From Thiotrichales bacterium (GTDB lineage Bacteria > Pseudomonadota > Gammaproteobacteria > UWMA-0217): a stretch of DNA of 33,531 bases. Position 1 is the stretch's first letter; each line of letters begins with the position of its first letter. Under the pieces are notes generated by a model. That model saw nothing but the letters and a program-made list of their open reading frames with translations, did not search any database and had not been told where the DNA came from. The stretch is from NCBI GenBank assembly GCA_024763135.1, contig JANTGD010000003.1, positions 1 through 33,531 of the forward strand. Reading direction: 5' to 3'. A program made the position numbers and the translations under genes. Shown here one piece after another: positions 10,586-20,882 of this stretch.

Positions 10586-11408
10586 AAAGCGCCTGAGTCT
10601 TTGGGTCGGTATGGTGCTGCTGGTGGCCAGTGCCGCCGCCAGTGCGCGCATGAACAAGGAAGAGGCCGCGCGTTTTGCGTCTATGGAGCAGCAGGTTGCG
10701 CAGATGCAGGCGCGCCTGGAGCGCGCCGAAAGGCAGGCGGAGAATCTGCAGCAGATGTATATGCAGATCCAGCGGCTCGATGAGCGGAATCGGATGTTGC
10801 AAGGTCGGGTCGAAGAACTCGAACACCGTCTTCAGCAAACCAACCAACATCAACGGGAACTGTATCTGGACATGGATCAGCGTCTGCAGCGATTCGAGGC
10901 CGGCGGGATGACGCCCGGGTTCGGCGCGGGTGTGTCAGGTGCTGCAGAGACAGGTACAGGTATGACGGAGCAACCTGCGGGAGAGGGGGGCGTGGCGCAA
11001 AACACTGTAGCGCCCACCGGACTCGATGAGCAGACGGCCTACAGCCGCGCATTCGAGCAGCTCAAAGCAGGTCAGTATCCAGAAGCGATCGCGAGCTTTC
11101 GGGCCTTTTTGGAAACTTTCCCATCGAGCCCCCTGGCGGGAAATGCGCAGTATTGGCTGGGAGAAGCCCACTATGGCGATGGTAATTTCAAGCAGGCGAT
11201 CGTGGAGTTTGACCGGGTGCGAAAAAACTATCCTGATTCAAGCAAAGTACCGGACGCCGGATTGAAGCTCGCGTACAGTTATTATGCGCTGCGCCAATGG
11301 AAAAAAGCCCGTAATATTCTGCGCGCACTCAAACAGGATTACCCCAACTCAGACGTTGCAAAACTCGCCGATGATCGTCTTCGGCGCATGAAGTTGGAAG
11401 GGCACTGA
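10572..11408 (+). CDS. cpoB: Cell division coordinator CpoB (YbgF)
   Basis: Signal peptide, coiled coil, C-terminal TPR (AYSRAFEQLKAGQYPEAIASFRAFL...), directly after pal. Confidence 0.93.
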   Translation: MKPNKKRLSLWVGMVLLVASAAASARMNKEEAARFASMEQQVAQMQARLERAERQAENLQQMYMQIQRLDERNRMLQGRVEELEHRLQQTNQHQRELYLDMDQRLQRFEAGGMTPGFGAGVSGAAETGTGMTEQPAGEGGVAQNTVAPTGLDEQTAYSRAFEQLKAGQYPEAIASFRAFLETFPSSPLAGNAQYWLGEAHYGDGNFKQAIVEFDRVRKNYPDSSKVPDAGLKLAYSYYALRQWKKARNILRALKQDYPNSDVAKLADDRLRRMKLEGH

Positions 11409-11429
11409 ATATCACTGCTAGGTTGAATT

Positions 11430-12092
11430 TTGACTGCAGTTGACGCCCCCTCGACGCGGCTGAGGATCACCGAGATCTTCCAATCCCTGCAAGGCGAGTC
11501 TCGTACGGTCGGTTTGCCTACGGTCTTTGTGCGCTTAACCGGTTGCCCCTTGCGCTGCGACTATTGTGACTCTGAGTATGCGTTTACCGGCGGACAATGG
11601 ATGACGCTCGATGAAGTGCTCAGTGAGGTAGCACGCTACCCCGCACGTCATGTCACAGTCACCGGCGGCGAGCCGCTGGCGCAACGCGGATGCCTGGACT
11701 TATTGCGCCATTTGCTGGATCAGGGGCGTCTGGTCTCGCTCGAAACCAGCGGGGCACTGGATATTTCAGCGGTCGATGCGCGGGCCGTGAAAGTGCTTGA
11801 TATTAAAACGCCGGATTCCGGTGAGGTCGAACGTAATCGCTGGGAAAATCTGGCCTGGCTCAGCCCGTTGGATCAGATTAAATTCGTCCTGTGCAGCCGC
11901 GCTGATTACGAATGGGCGCGCGACTGCATTCATACGCGCGACCTGACGACTGTCGCCGAAGTGCTGCTTTCCCCTTGTTATGGCCGCCTGTCACCCACAG
12001 AATTAGCCGAATGGATACTGCAAGATGGCTTGCAGGTCCGTTTTCAGCTGCAACTGCATAAAGTGCTGTGGGGAGATGAACCGGGAAGATGA
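11430..12092 (+). CDS. queE: 7-carboxy-7-deazaguanine synthase QueE
   Basis: Radical [33 protein letters not shown]; adjacent queC; apparent TTG start. Confidence 0.95.
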   Translation: MTAVDAPSTRLRITEIFQSLQGESRTVGLPTVFVRLTGCPLRCDYCDSEYAFTGGQWMTLDEVLSEVARYPARHVTVTGGEPLAQRGCLDLLRHLLDQGRLVSLETSGALDISAVDARAVKVLDIKTPDSGEVERNRWENLAWLSPLDQIKFVLCSRADYEWARDCIHTRDLTTVAEVLLSPCYGRLSPTELAEWILQDGLQVRFQLQLHKVLWGDEPGR

Positions 12093-12787
12093 CGAAAAAA
12101 GCAGTCGTATTGTTATCGGGTGGCATGGATTCAGCCACCACCTTGGCCATTGCGAAACACGCAGGATTTGATTGTTACGCGCTGAGTTTTCGTTATGGAC
12201 AGCGACATAGCGCAGAATTGCACGCGGCTGCGCGAATCGCGGCGCAACAACAGGTGGCGGCGCACCGAATAATCGATCTCGATCTCGCGGGCATCGGCGG
12301 CTCTGCCTTGACCGATCCCAGTATTGCCGTCCCGGAATCGCCCTCCGAGGGGATTCCCGTGACCTATGTGCCCGCTCGTAATACTGTCTTCCTTTCCATC
12401 GCCCTGGCGTGGGCCGAAGTATTATCCGCTCAGCATATCTTTATTGGCGTCAATGCTGTGGACTATTCAGGGTATCCGGATTGTCGGCCCGAGTTTATTT
12501 CTGCATTCGAACGAATGGCCAATCTTGCAACCAAGGCAGGGATCGAAGGACAGCACTTAACCATTGAAACACCGCTCATTCAAATGCGTAAAGCGGATAT
12601 TATTAAAACCGGGATTGCGTTGGGCGTTGACTACAGCCAGACAGTGACCTGTTACCAGGCAGACGAAAGCGGTCGCGCCTGTGGTCGCTGTGATGCCTGC
12701 CGCTTACGTGCTGAAGGGTTTGCGCTGGCGGGTGCTCCCGATACCACGCGCTACGCCACCTCTGAACCAGACAGCACAGACCGTTAG
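12089..12787 (+). CDS. queC: 7-cyano-7-deazaguanine synthase QueC
   Basis: [20 protein letters not shown]-loop; C-terminal [16 protein letters not shown] zinc motif. Confidence 0.97.
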   Translation: MTKKAVVLLSGGMDSATTLAIAKHAGFDCYALSFRYGQRHSAELHAAARIAAQQQVAAHRIIDLDLAGIGGSALTDPSIAVPESPSEGIPVTYVPARNTVFLSIALAWAEVLSAQHIFIGVNAVDYSGYPDCRPEFISAFERMANLATKAGIEGQHLTIETPLIQMRKADIIKTGIALGVDYSQTVTCYQADESGRACGRCDACRLRAEGFALAGAPDTTRYATSEPDSTDR

Positions 12788-12970
12788 TGTTGTGTTTTTT
12801 CATACAAAGCCACGATTAAGAAAGCCAGTCTATCCGTAAGTGCAGGGCGCAGCGCGTGGGGAAGGGTGGTGCCCGTGTCTGGGGAAGTCCCGGGGCACGC
12901 GGGGGCCGCTTAACTGATAGGCAGGTCGTATACTTCGGTTCCTTAATTCATACAGACTAAGAGGCTTGCA

Positions 12971-14188
12971 ATGAGTTTGTTAATGCAGGTGTTACTGGCG
13001 GGTTTTGTGATTACGCTGGTCATGGGTGCGGTTGCAGTAAAAACCAACTTCTGCACCATGGGCGCCGTCTCAGATGCCGTCAATATTGGGGATACTGGGC
13101 GTCTGCGCGCGTGGATCTTTGCCGCGGCGGTTGCCATCCTTGGCGTTATGGGATTGCAAGTTGCCGGTTTGAGTGATTTTTCGATCACCGCTGATGGGGG
13201 TTCGGCTATTCCACCCTATCGCACGGCCATGTTTGCTTGGCCACGCTACATCCTGGGAGGGCTATTGTTCGGTATTGGCATGACCTTGGGCTCGGGTTGC
13301 GGAAACAAGACACTATTACGCGTTGGAGGAGGGAATTTAAAATCTCTGTTCGTTCTCGCAGCCATGGGGTTTGGCGCGTATTTGATGATTTTTACCAATT
13401 TCAGCGCCACGGTGTTTATGAGCTGGATGTCACCGTTGTTTGTGGACCTGAGTGCGTTTGGCATTGCGGACCAGAGCTTGCACACACTGATTGGTAGCAG
13501 TTTTGGCATCGCATCGGCGAATCTGGAATATATGCTCGCTGCGGCTTTAGGACTCGCCCTGATTGCCTGGGCGCTTGCCAGCCGGGATTTTAGAAACAGC
13601 TTCGACAATATACTGGGTGGATTCGTGGTTGGACTTGCCGTGGTGGCTGCGTGGTATGTCACCACCGGCCCATTGGGAGCCGCTCTGCTGGAAGAAGTGG
13701 AATTCATGGACGAGCGCCCCTTGGCGGTTGGTGCCCAGTCATTGACCTTCGTACAACCCAGCGGTCAGTTCATCAACTGGATCAAACAGGGCGGCGACAG
13801 CAACTTGCTCACTTTCGCTATGTTTGCAGGCGCAGGAGCAATTGTTGGGGCATTTCTTTACTCGGTCATCGCGCGCAAATTCAAGTTTGAATGGTTTACC
13901 GGCATACGAGATTTCACCAATCACATCATTGGGGGATTTCTCATGGGAATCGGTGGTGTACTCGGTATGGGCTGTACCATTGGTCAGGGCGTCACCGGCG
14001 TCTCCACCCTGGCGCTTGGCTCCTTTATCACCATGCTATCCATCATGTTGGGGAGTGCGCTGACCATGAAAGTGCAACTTTATAAAATGGTGTACGAAGA
14101 AGAAGCCAGCTTTGGAAAAGCGTTGCTCACCGGTTTGGCCGATCTACATTTACTACCCAATAAATTGCGTCGGCTCGATGCAGTTTGA
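12971..14188 (+). CDS. YeeE/YedE (TsuA-like) sulfur-compound transport family protein
   Basis: Two-lobed membrane protein with KTNFCTMGAVSD, GIGMTLGSGCGNKTLLRVGGGN and GIGGVLGMGCTIGQGVTGVS motifs. Confidence 0.85.
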   Translation: MSLLMQVLLAGFVITLVMGAVAVKTNFCTMGAVSDAVNIGDTGRLRAWIFAAAVAILGVMGLQVAGLSDFSITADGGSAIPPYRTAMFAWPRYILGGLLFGIGMTLGSGCGNKTLLRVGGGNLKSLFVLAAMGFGAYLMIFTNFSATVFMSWMSPLFVDLSAFGIADQSLHTLIGSSFGIASANLEYMLAAALGLALIAWALASRDFRNSFDNILGGFVVGLAVVAAWYVTTGPLGAALLEEVEFMDERPLAVGAQSLTFVQPSGQFINWIKQGGDSNLLTFAMFAGAGAIVGAFLYSVIARKFKFEWFTGIRDFTNHIIGGFLMGIGGVLGMGCTIGQGVTGVSTLALGSFITMLSIMLGSALTMKVQLYKMVYEEEASFGKALLTGLADLHLLPNKLRRLDAV

Positions 14189-14230
14189 GCCTTGCCGTTA
14201 AGATCGGATACAGGTGGATAAAAGGAAGTT

Positions 14231-14258
14231 TTGCGCAGGTTTTCATGGGCCTGCGCAA
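14231..14258. terminator. Perfect 9-bp-stem hairpin downstream of the YeeE/YedE gene, possible terminator
   Basis: TTGCGCAGG - 10 nt - CCTGCGCAA; no clear T-tract on the + strand. Confidence 0.4.
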
Positions 14259-14330
14259 CCTTAAGCCTGGCCGCATAAAGCACTTGTCATTCTCGTCACA
14301 ACGTGTATCATTACGCCCTCTTTACGGAAC

Positions 14331-14406
14331 GGGTCGTTAGCTCAGCCGGTAGAGCACCGCACTTTTAATGCGATGGTCGAGCGTTCGAATCGCTCACGAC
14401 CCACCA
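14331..14406 (+). tRNA. tRNA-Lys (anticodon TTT)
   Basis: GGGTCGTTAGCTCAGCCGGTAGAGC...CTTTTAA...TTCGAAT...ACGACCCACCA; cloverleaf with encoded CCA. Confidence 0.97.
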
Positions 14407-14429
14407 TCTTTTTCAAAGGGTTACGGCGA

Positions 14430-14596
14430 TTAAATTTTTTTCAGCCGTTTCCAGTGTGGCCTGAATGTGGCTACAAAGCCGATCCAACGGCGGTTTTCCT
14501 CTAAGATTTCCACTGCTGCCTGAACGTTGTGGCGACCCATCCGCAGCAAGCGATTGATCGATGCCGGTGATTCGCTTTCGGCATAAGCCAAAAGCT
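14430..14596 (-). pseudogene. C-terminal remnant of an unidentified protein, cut at the repeat-element edge
   Basis: Minus-strand frame AYAESESPASINRLLRMGRHNVQAAVEILEENRRWIGFVATFRPHWKRLKKI* has no start and is cut where the repeat begins. Confidence 0.5.
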
Positions 14597-14850
14597 AGGA
14601 AGTTCAAGCCTCATTCGCAACCAGAGCCTGACAAAATCTCCCGATTCAGGACACATCATCTTGTCCCGGCACCGAGCCACCATCCCTTCTTAATACCGTA
14701 TTCTGGCCGGACCAGTCACCCAAGCATTATGAAAATGCCGTATTACCACGGAAAACCGCAAACAGCGGGCGCAAAATAACCTGCCGGAACGTCGTTGCTT
14801 CACTCAGCATTTACATTACTGAGAGTGTCCTGGGCTTCGTTACCAGCTCA
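14596..14850. repeat. Copy 1 of a ~225-255 bp dispersed direct repeat; terminal (post-transposase) part of the IS91-like element
   Basis: Core 14619-14850 matches 31588-31810 with 4 substitutions and two indels (3 and 6 bp) by eye. Confidence 0.93.
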
Positions 14851-15784
14851 CGCTCTGGTCAAACGCCCAATCGCCGGTATCCTGATTGGTATCTTCGTGC
14901 AAGGTGATCGTCTGATCGCACATCGGCCAGTTTGGTGGTGCGTGTGGCGGATGGATTCGTGATGGCTCACCGAATACTCCAATACAGTTGAGAACACGGC
15001 GTACCGGTTCTATCTCTTCGAGGAAGGCGATGACTCTCATCTTGGCGCCACAGTCGGGGCATGCCAGTGGTGAGGCGTCGTAGATTCTGGCAATCAGCAC
15101 AACCCACAGATGAATCAACAGGCACGCTATTGTCGTATCGCTCTGGCCTTGATCCTCTTTCTCCCTCGGCTTCGGCTGCCTGTTTTGGGATCGCGGTAAA
15201 AATCGGTCATCCTGGCCGTGCAACAATCGCGTCGCGCCTGCCTCGCCTCCAGGGAGGGAGGCGGGTCTCAGGACGAGAGGAGCAAAGTAACGATGCCGCC
15301 CGACTCTGAATCCACCGGTGCGTCCGGGCTATGCATTTTGATGGCGCGGATGATTTCATCCTGTGCATTCCGGGTCACCCGATTGAGCAGTTCGACATTA
15401 TCATTGAAGTAGTGGCGTAGCCATTTTGGGAAACAGATGACCACTTGTCGCAGGGGCGTTTCGGGTAATACGTTGTCCAGTAGATGCGCGGCGGTAAAAA
15501 CCCCATGCGTTGTGTAGTGCAGGAGGGGCAGGTGCCGCGACCCTTGCAGAAAAATCCGATGAGAAAGTCATGCCCGCAGCCGTGACAGCGGGCGCGGGCG
15601 AAGCCGTGCGCCAGAATTCCACAACGTAGAAATCCACGCAGGTCACGATCAATAGGGTGTGGGACATCTTCCTGTCGGGATGCAACAGCCGTTTTTCTTC
15701 CCGCCAGCTTTCCAGTTGCTGCTGCACAGCTTGATAAGCCGTGCTTCGTTCGGGATGACGATTAGCGTCATTGGGTCCTGGCAT
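14840..15784 (-). pseudogene. IS91-family (Y2-type) transposase, frameshifted and internally deleted
   Basis: N-term AYQAVQQQLESW; shifted frame RCGILAHGFARARCHGCGHDFLIGFFCKGRGTCPSC; then LLDNVLPETPLRQVVICFPKWLRHYF; C-term LIARIYDASPLACPDCGAKMRVIAFLEEIEPVRRVL...GEPSRIHPP...FDQSVSW*. Catalytic core not found. Confidence 0.85.
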
Positions 15785-16369
15785 CGTGCAAGGGAGTGAG
15801 GCTTGAAATGTGATCTTTGCAGTAGGTTCTACCCAAGCCCGCCAAAGCGCTTTGAGTGATCTTTCTCACATCGCTCGGTCTAGAGAGTTGCGGGGGGGGA
15901 ATCGGAGCACTTCACTGGAAAGCAAAACAATGCGCTCTGGAGCAAATGAAAATGCGGGTAATTCACGTCGACTCGGAGCCGGGGTTGTCAATTCAGCAAT
16001 TTACAAGGCAAAAGGAGTGGGGCTCCTGTAAGTTGTAGCCCGCATAAGCGAAGCACCATCTCGCATGTTCCCCCAAAAGATGGCTGTGGAGTCCGGTTTC
16101 GCGCCCGGACAATCAGCGATAATTTTTGTTTAAATCGCGGAGGCGCAAGTAGATTTTCTTTTCTCACCCAAAGAAAATATAGCCGGATACCTGCCTTTTT
16201 CCACACCCTCGGCGATAAAAAAATGTGCCGCATATCTTCAATAGGGTACAACTGTTGTCTTATTTTAACGATCACTGCGCGATCCTGTGAGAAATGCGGG
16301 CTAGCGGTTGCCATATAAAACGTTCTCGGCTAAATAATAAATATCGACCTGTAATCAGAGGCTGCATGT

Positions 16370-17119
16370 ATGGCTGCTTCAGAATTAAATATCTCAATTA
16401 GGCCTGATTCTTCGCTATCGGTTGTCTTTCAGGCAAAGGGGGTCACCAAGATTTACCAGATGGGTGAGGTGCAGGTTCATGCGCTACGCGGTGTTGATCT
16501 GGAGCTGCGGGAGGGTGAATTTGTTGTCTTGCTAGGTGCATCGGGGAGCGGCAAGTCGACATTGCTCAATATCCTAGGCGGCCTGGACGTACCTACCAGT
16601 GGAACAGTGCACTACAGAGACCAGGACCTGACCACCTTTAGGGACTCGGTGCTTACCCGTTACCGTCGTGAGCATATTGGATTTGTGTTCCAGTTCTACA
16701 ATCTGATACCCAGCCTCACCGCAAGGGAAAATGTCGCGCTGGTAACCGAAATTGCAAAAAACCCTCTGGCGCCGGCAGAGGCTTTAAAGCTGGTTGATCT
16801 GGGCGATCGTCTGGACCATTTTCCGGCGCAGTTATCCGGTGGTGAGCAACAGCGCGTGGCGATAGCACGGGCGATTGCCAAGCGTCCCGAGGTGCTGCTT
16901 TGCGATGAACCCACCGGTGCGCTGGATCTGAAAACCGGTATTGTGGTGCTGGAAGCTCTCGAACGGGTCAACCGTGAACTGGGCACCACCACGGTAGTGA
17001 TCACCCACAATGTGGATATCGCGCAGATGGCTGACCGTGTCATTCACTTGAGCGATGGCAGAATTGTCAGTGATGAAACCAATCCGGACAAAGTGCCGCC
17101 CTCGGAACTGACATGGTAA
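16370..17119 (+). CDS. ABC transporter ATPase, LolD/MacB type
   Basis: [51 protein letters not shown]. Confidence 0.95.
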   Translation: MAASELNISIRPDSSLSVVFQAKGVTKIYQMGEVQVHALRGVDLELREGEFVVLLGASGSGKSTLLNILGGLDVPTSGTVHYRDQDLTTFRDSVLTRYRREHIGFVFQFYNLIPSLTARENVALVTEIAKNPLAPAEALKLVDLGDRLDHFPAQLSGGEQQRVAIARAIAKRPEVLLCDEPTGALDLKTGIVVLEALERVNRELGTTTVVITHNVDIAQMADRVIHLSDGRIVSDETNPDKVPPSELTW

Positions 17120-17131
17120 TGAGGCCCTGAA

Positions 17132-19498
17132 ATGAACGCTCTTGACCTTAAAATGTGGCGGGATCTGTGGCGTCTGCGCGGTCAGGCGTTTGCAATCGTC
17201 GCCGTGATGGCCAGTGGCGTCGCCTGTTTTATCATGTTTCTCACCACGCTGGACTCAATGCAACTGACCCGCGAGTTGTACTATCGGGATTACCGTTTTG
17301 CAGAAATCTTCGCCCCGTTAAAACGTGCACCACAATCCTTACAGGCGCGTATTGCCGCACTCAATGGCGTTGCCAGGATTGATACACGGGTGATCGCGCC
17401 GGCGACTATCGACATTGAAGGCTTTTCAGAGCCCGTCACGGGCGTCATTACTTCCATACCCGATAGCGGTGAACCACTGCTCAATAATCTCTATTTACGT
17501 TCAGGGAGATTGCTGGACGCGGGAAGAAATGATGAGGTCATCATCAGCGAGCCTTTTGCCGAGGCCCATGGTTTTAAACCAGGCGACAAGCTGCACGTCA
17601 TTGTCCGTGGTAAGCGCAAACAGCTGCGCATCGTCGGTACAGGCAGTTCACCGGAATATATTCATCAATTGCGCCCTGGGGGGACGTTCCCGGATTATAA
17701 GCACTTTGGCGTCATGTGGATGGCGCGCACGCCATTGTCCCATGCGTATGACATGGAGGGCGCGTTTAACAATATCGTGCTGACCCTCGACGAGGGCGCG
17801 AAAGGGCAGGATATTATTGACCGGATTGATGACATTCTGGATCCCTATGGCGGTGGTGGCGCCTATTTCCGCAAAGATCAGAGTTCGCATCGTTTTCTTT
17901 CTCAGGAAATCGACCAGATCGAAAATCTTGCCAATATTTTTCCGATCATTTTTCTTGGCGTGGCCGCTTTTCTGTTGAATGTGGTGGTCACGCGTCTGGT
18001 GGGCGCGCAGCGTGAACAAATCGCGGCGCTGAAGGCGTTTGGCTATGGCAACCCGGCGGTTGCGGTACATTTCTTAAAAATGGTTCTGCTGATTGTGCTG
18101 GCGGCAGTGGTGCTGGGGGTGCTGGTCGGAGCCTGGCTTGGCGTGATGCTCAGCGGGATTTATGTCGAGCTGTTTCGTCTGCCGTTTCTGAATTTCGAAC
18201 TCAGGCCGCAGCGTATCATCCAGGCGACTACTATCACCGCGATAGCCGGTTTACTCGGCACATTAGCTGCGGTGCGCATAGCGGCAAAGCTAAAGCCAGC
18301 GGAAGCGATGCGCCCTGAATCTCCGGCTGCCTATCGCCAGACCCTGATTGAAGCACTCGGAATGAAACGACTGTTTTCGGCCCCAACGCGTATGATTCTG
18401 CGCCATATCAGTCACAAGCCGCTAAAATCGCTGTTGTCAGTGCTGGGCATCTCATTCGCCTGTGCCATCCTGATGTCTGGTCGTTTTCAGGAAGACACTG
18501 TTAATTATATGATGGATATACATTATGGGCTGTCACAACGCGATGATCTTTATCTGTTATTTAACGAAGCCACCTCGCGCAAGGCGCTTGCGGAATTGGT
18601 CAGCCTGCCTGGCGTTGAATTTGGAGAGGTCTTCCGCGCTGTATCGGTTCGCCTGCGTCATGAGCATCATCATTATCGTACCTACATCCAGGGCTTTGAA
18701 CCGCGGGGTGAAATCAAGCGTCTGGTGAATACCGACCTGCAACCCTTTGAGTTGCCACGCGCCGGTATCGTGTTAAATGAATATCTTGGCAAAAATATAC
18801 TGGGCCTGAAACTGGGTGACCGGGTAACCGTGGAAGTGCTTGAAGGCAATAAACCCGTCCGCGAAGTTCCAGTGGTGGCGATGGTGCACCAGCATCTCGG
18901 GGTGGGCGCGTATATGGACAGGCGCGCACTCAACCGCCTGTTGTCCGAGGGAGACTTAATCTCTGGCGCTTATCTTTATATCGATGAAGCTTATGAAAAC
19001 GAGATCTATCAGCGCCTTAAAGAACGGCCACGCATCATAGGCACTGCAGTGCGTGCTCATGAACTGGCCAACTTCCATCGCACCATGGATGACACCATGT
19101 TGTTCAATGCGTATATCTCCGCCTTTTTCGCCAGTATTATTGCGTTTGGTGTGATCTATAACAGCGCACGCATCACTTTGACAGAGCGTGGCCGTGAGCT
19201 GGCCAGCCTGCGCGTTCTCGGTTTCACAAGAGGAGAGATTTCCTACATCCTGCTGGGTGAGCTGGCGATATTGACGCTGGTCGCGATACCACCAGGGCTT
19301 TTGTTGGGCAAGGGGCTGTGCGCCTACATCGCCAAGTCCATGGATAGCGATCTGTATCGTGTGCCACTGATTCTGGAGCCCCATACCTATGCATTCGCCG
19401 CACTGGTGGTACTCATTTCCGCGGTGGCTTCCGGTCTGCTTGTGCGCAGGCGGCTTGACCGCCTTAATCTCATTGAGGTCCTCAAAACCAGAGAGTAA
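17132..19498 (+). CDS. FtsX/MacB-like ABC permease with duplicated permease domains
   Basis: 788 aa; two FtsX-like TM blocks (AFLLNVVVTRLVGAQREQIAALKAFGYGN and IAFGVIYNSARITLTERGRELASLRVLGFTRGEI). Confidence 0.92.
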   Translation: MNALDLKMWRDLWRLRGQAFAIVAVMASGVACFIMFLTTLDSMQLTRELYYRDYRFAEIFAPLKRAPQSLQARIAALNGVARIDTRVIAPATIDIEGFSEPVTGVITSIPDSGEPLLNNLYLRSGRLLDAGRNDEVIISEPFAEAHGFKPGDKLHVIVRGKRKQLRIVGTGSSPEYIHQLRPGGTFPDYKHFGVMWMARTPLSHAYDMEGAFNNIVLTLDEGAKGQDIIDRIDDILDPYGGGGAYFRKDQSSHRFLSQEIDQIENLANIFPIIFLGVAAFLLNVVVTRLVGAQREQIAALKAFGYGNPAVAVHFLKMVLLIVLAAVVLGVLVGAWLGVMLSGIYVELFRLPFLNFELRPQRIIQATTITAIAGLLGTLAAVRIAAKLKPAEAMRPESPAAYRQTLIEALGMKRLFSAPTRMILRHISHKPLKSLLSVLGISFACAILMSGRFQEDTVNYMMDIHYGLSQRDDLYLLFNEATSRKALAELVSLPGVEFGEVFRAVSVRLRHEHHHYRTYIQGFEPRGEIKRLVNTDLQPFELPRAGIVLNEYLGKNILGLKLGDRVTVEVLEGNKPVREVPVVAMVHQHLGVGAYMDRRALNRLLSEGDLISGAYLYIDEAYENEIYQRLKERPRIIGTAVRAHELANFHRTMDDTMLFNAYISAFFASIIAFGVIYNSARITLTERGRELASLRVLGFTRGEISYILLGELAILTLVAIPPGLLLGKGLCAYIAKSMDSDLYRVPLILEPHTYAFAALVVLISAVASGLLVRRRLDRLNLIEVLKTRE

Positions 19499-19500
19499 AC

Positions 19501-20724
19501 ATGAATTTATACTGGCGAAGAAGAATCATCTGGTTACTTGTCTTGCTATTGATAGGCGCCGCATTGCTATATGGATTCCGCCCTCAACCCCGCCTTGTCA
19601 ATATCGCCGAGGTAAAACGAGCCCCCATGCAGGTCAGCGTTGAAGAAGAAGGCAAGACCCGCGTCATCGACCGTTATATTATCTCTGCGCCTGTGGCCGG
19701 AACCACCTGCCGCGTGGACATGGACATTGGTGACCATGTGAAAAAAAACCAGCCGCTCGTTACCATCGAACCCCTGAAATCACAGGCGCTGGATCCGCGC
19801 AGCCGGGCCGAAGCGCAGTATCGTGTGGCTACAAAGGAGGCCGCTTTACGCGCTGCGGAACAAAAAGCCCAATCGACCAAGGCCGAGGCCGAGCTGGCAC
19901 GAATAGAATTAAACCGCATAAAACCACTGGCGAATAAAGGCCATATAGCCAGGGAGGAACTGGACCATGCCGCTACACTTGCTCGCAGTAGTACTGCGGC
20001 CAAACGTTCTGCCGATTTTGCAGTGGACGTTGCCCGTCATGAACTGGGCGCCGCCAGGACTGCACTGAAATTCGCAGGCGCAAAAGGCGAATTGGATTCG
20101 TCAAACACGGTACAGGTTCGAGCACCGGTATCGGGAAGAATATTGAAAATCCAGCAGCAGTGTGCAGGCGTCGTCGCCGCGGGCCAGCCGTTGCTGGAAA
20201 TTGGCGATACCCGCTCCCTGGAAATTGCGACCGAGGTGCTTTCCCCGGACGCGGTTAAAATCAAACCCGGTATGCGCGTGATCTTCAATCGCTGGGGTGG
20301 AGAAAAACCCCTGCAGGGACAGGTTCGGACCGTGGAGCCGGTCGGTTTCACTAAAGTGTCTGCGCTGGGTGTGGAGGAACAACGTGTGCGGATTATTGCC
20401 GATATCACATCGGAAGAAAAGCAATGGCGAAGCCTGGGGGACGGTTATCGCGTCGAAGCTCGTTTTATTCTCTGGGAAGCAAAAAACATTTTGCAAATAC
20501 CGGGGAGTGCGCTATTTCGGGTTAACAATCACAACCAGGACCCAATAAAGGGTGGCTGGGCGGTATTTGTAATGGAAAACGAAAAAGCAAGCAGACGCAA
20601 CGTAGAGATTGGAAAGCGAAATGGTTTGTCGGCCCAGATAGTCAGGGGATTACAGAAAGGCGAAAAAGTTATAACACATCCGGATGACAGCATCGAAGAA
20701 GGTGTGGCTATAAAGCTTAGATAA
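19501..20724 (+). CDS. HlyD/RND-type periplasmic adaptor (membrane fusion) protein
   Basis: N-terminal TM, lipoyl halves (ISAPVAGTTCRVDMDIGDHVKKNQPLVTIEP / VRAPVSGRILKIQQQCAGVVAAGQPLLEIGD), coiled coil. Confidence 0.92.
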   Translation: MNLYWRRRIIWLLVLLLIGAALLYGFRPQPRLVNIAEVKRAPMQVSVEEEGKTRVIDRYIISAPVAGTTCRVDMDIGDHVKKNQPLVTIEPLKSQALDPRSRAEAQYRVATKEAALRAAEQKAQSTKAEAELARIELNRIKPLANKGHIAREELDHAATLARSSTAAKRSADFAVDVARHELGAARTALKFAGAKGELDSSNTVQVRAPVSGRILKIQQQCAGVVAAGQPLLEIGDTRSLEIATEVLSPDAVKIKPGMRVIFNRWGGEKPLQGQVRTVEPVGFTKVSALGVEEQRVRIIADITSEEKQWRSLGDGYRVEARFILWEAKNILQIPGSALFRVNNHNQDPIKGGWAVFVMENEKASRRNVEIGKRNGLSAQIVRGLQKGEKVITHPDDSIEEGVAIKLR

Positions 20725-20882
20725 GATGGCGAAGTTGTCAGTAATCAGCGTTTCATAAGATCAAGCGTTCTGAGTGTTCGATTAAGAATAAAACATGGGA
20801 ACACCCTTTAAATAGCCTTGTAGACAGGTTTCTTTGATGTCCTGCGGATCGTTAAAAGAGCACGCAAAAAGGAGATCGAAGA

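Noticed and set aside
16035-16062. GTAGCCCGCATAAGCGAAGC-like string resembling a common short proteobacterial intergenic repeat
   Set aside because: Only one partial copy in the window and no partner arm; cannot be supported.
16153-16178. ATTTTCTTT-8 nt-AAAGAAAAT hairpin upstream of the ABC exporter
   Set aside because: Weak AT-only stem, ~190 nt from the start codon, no further support.
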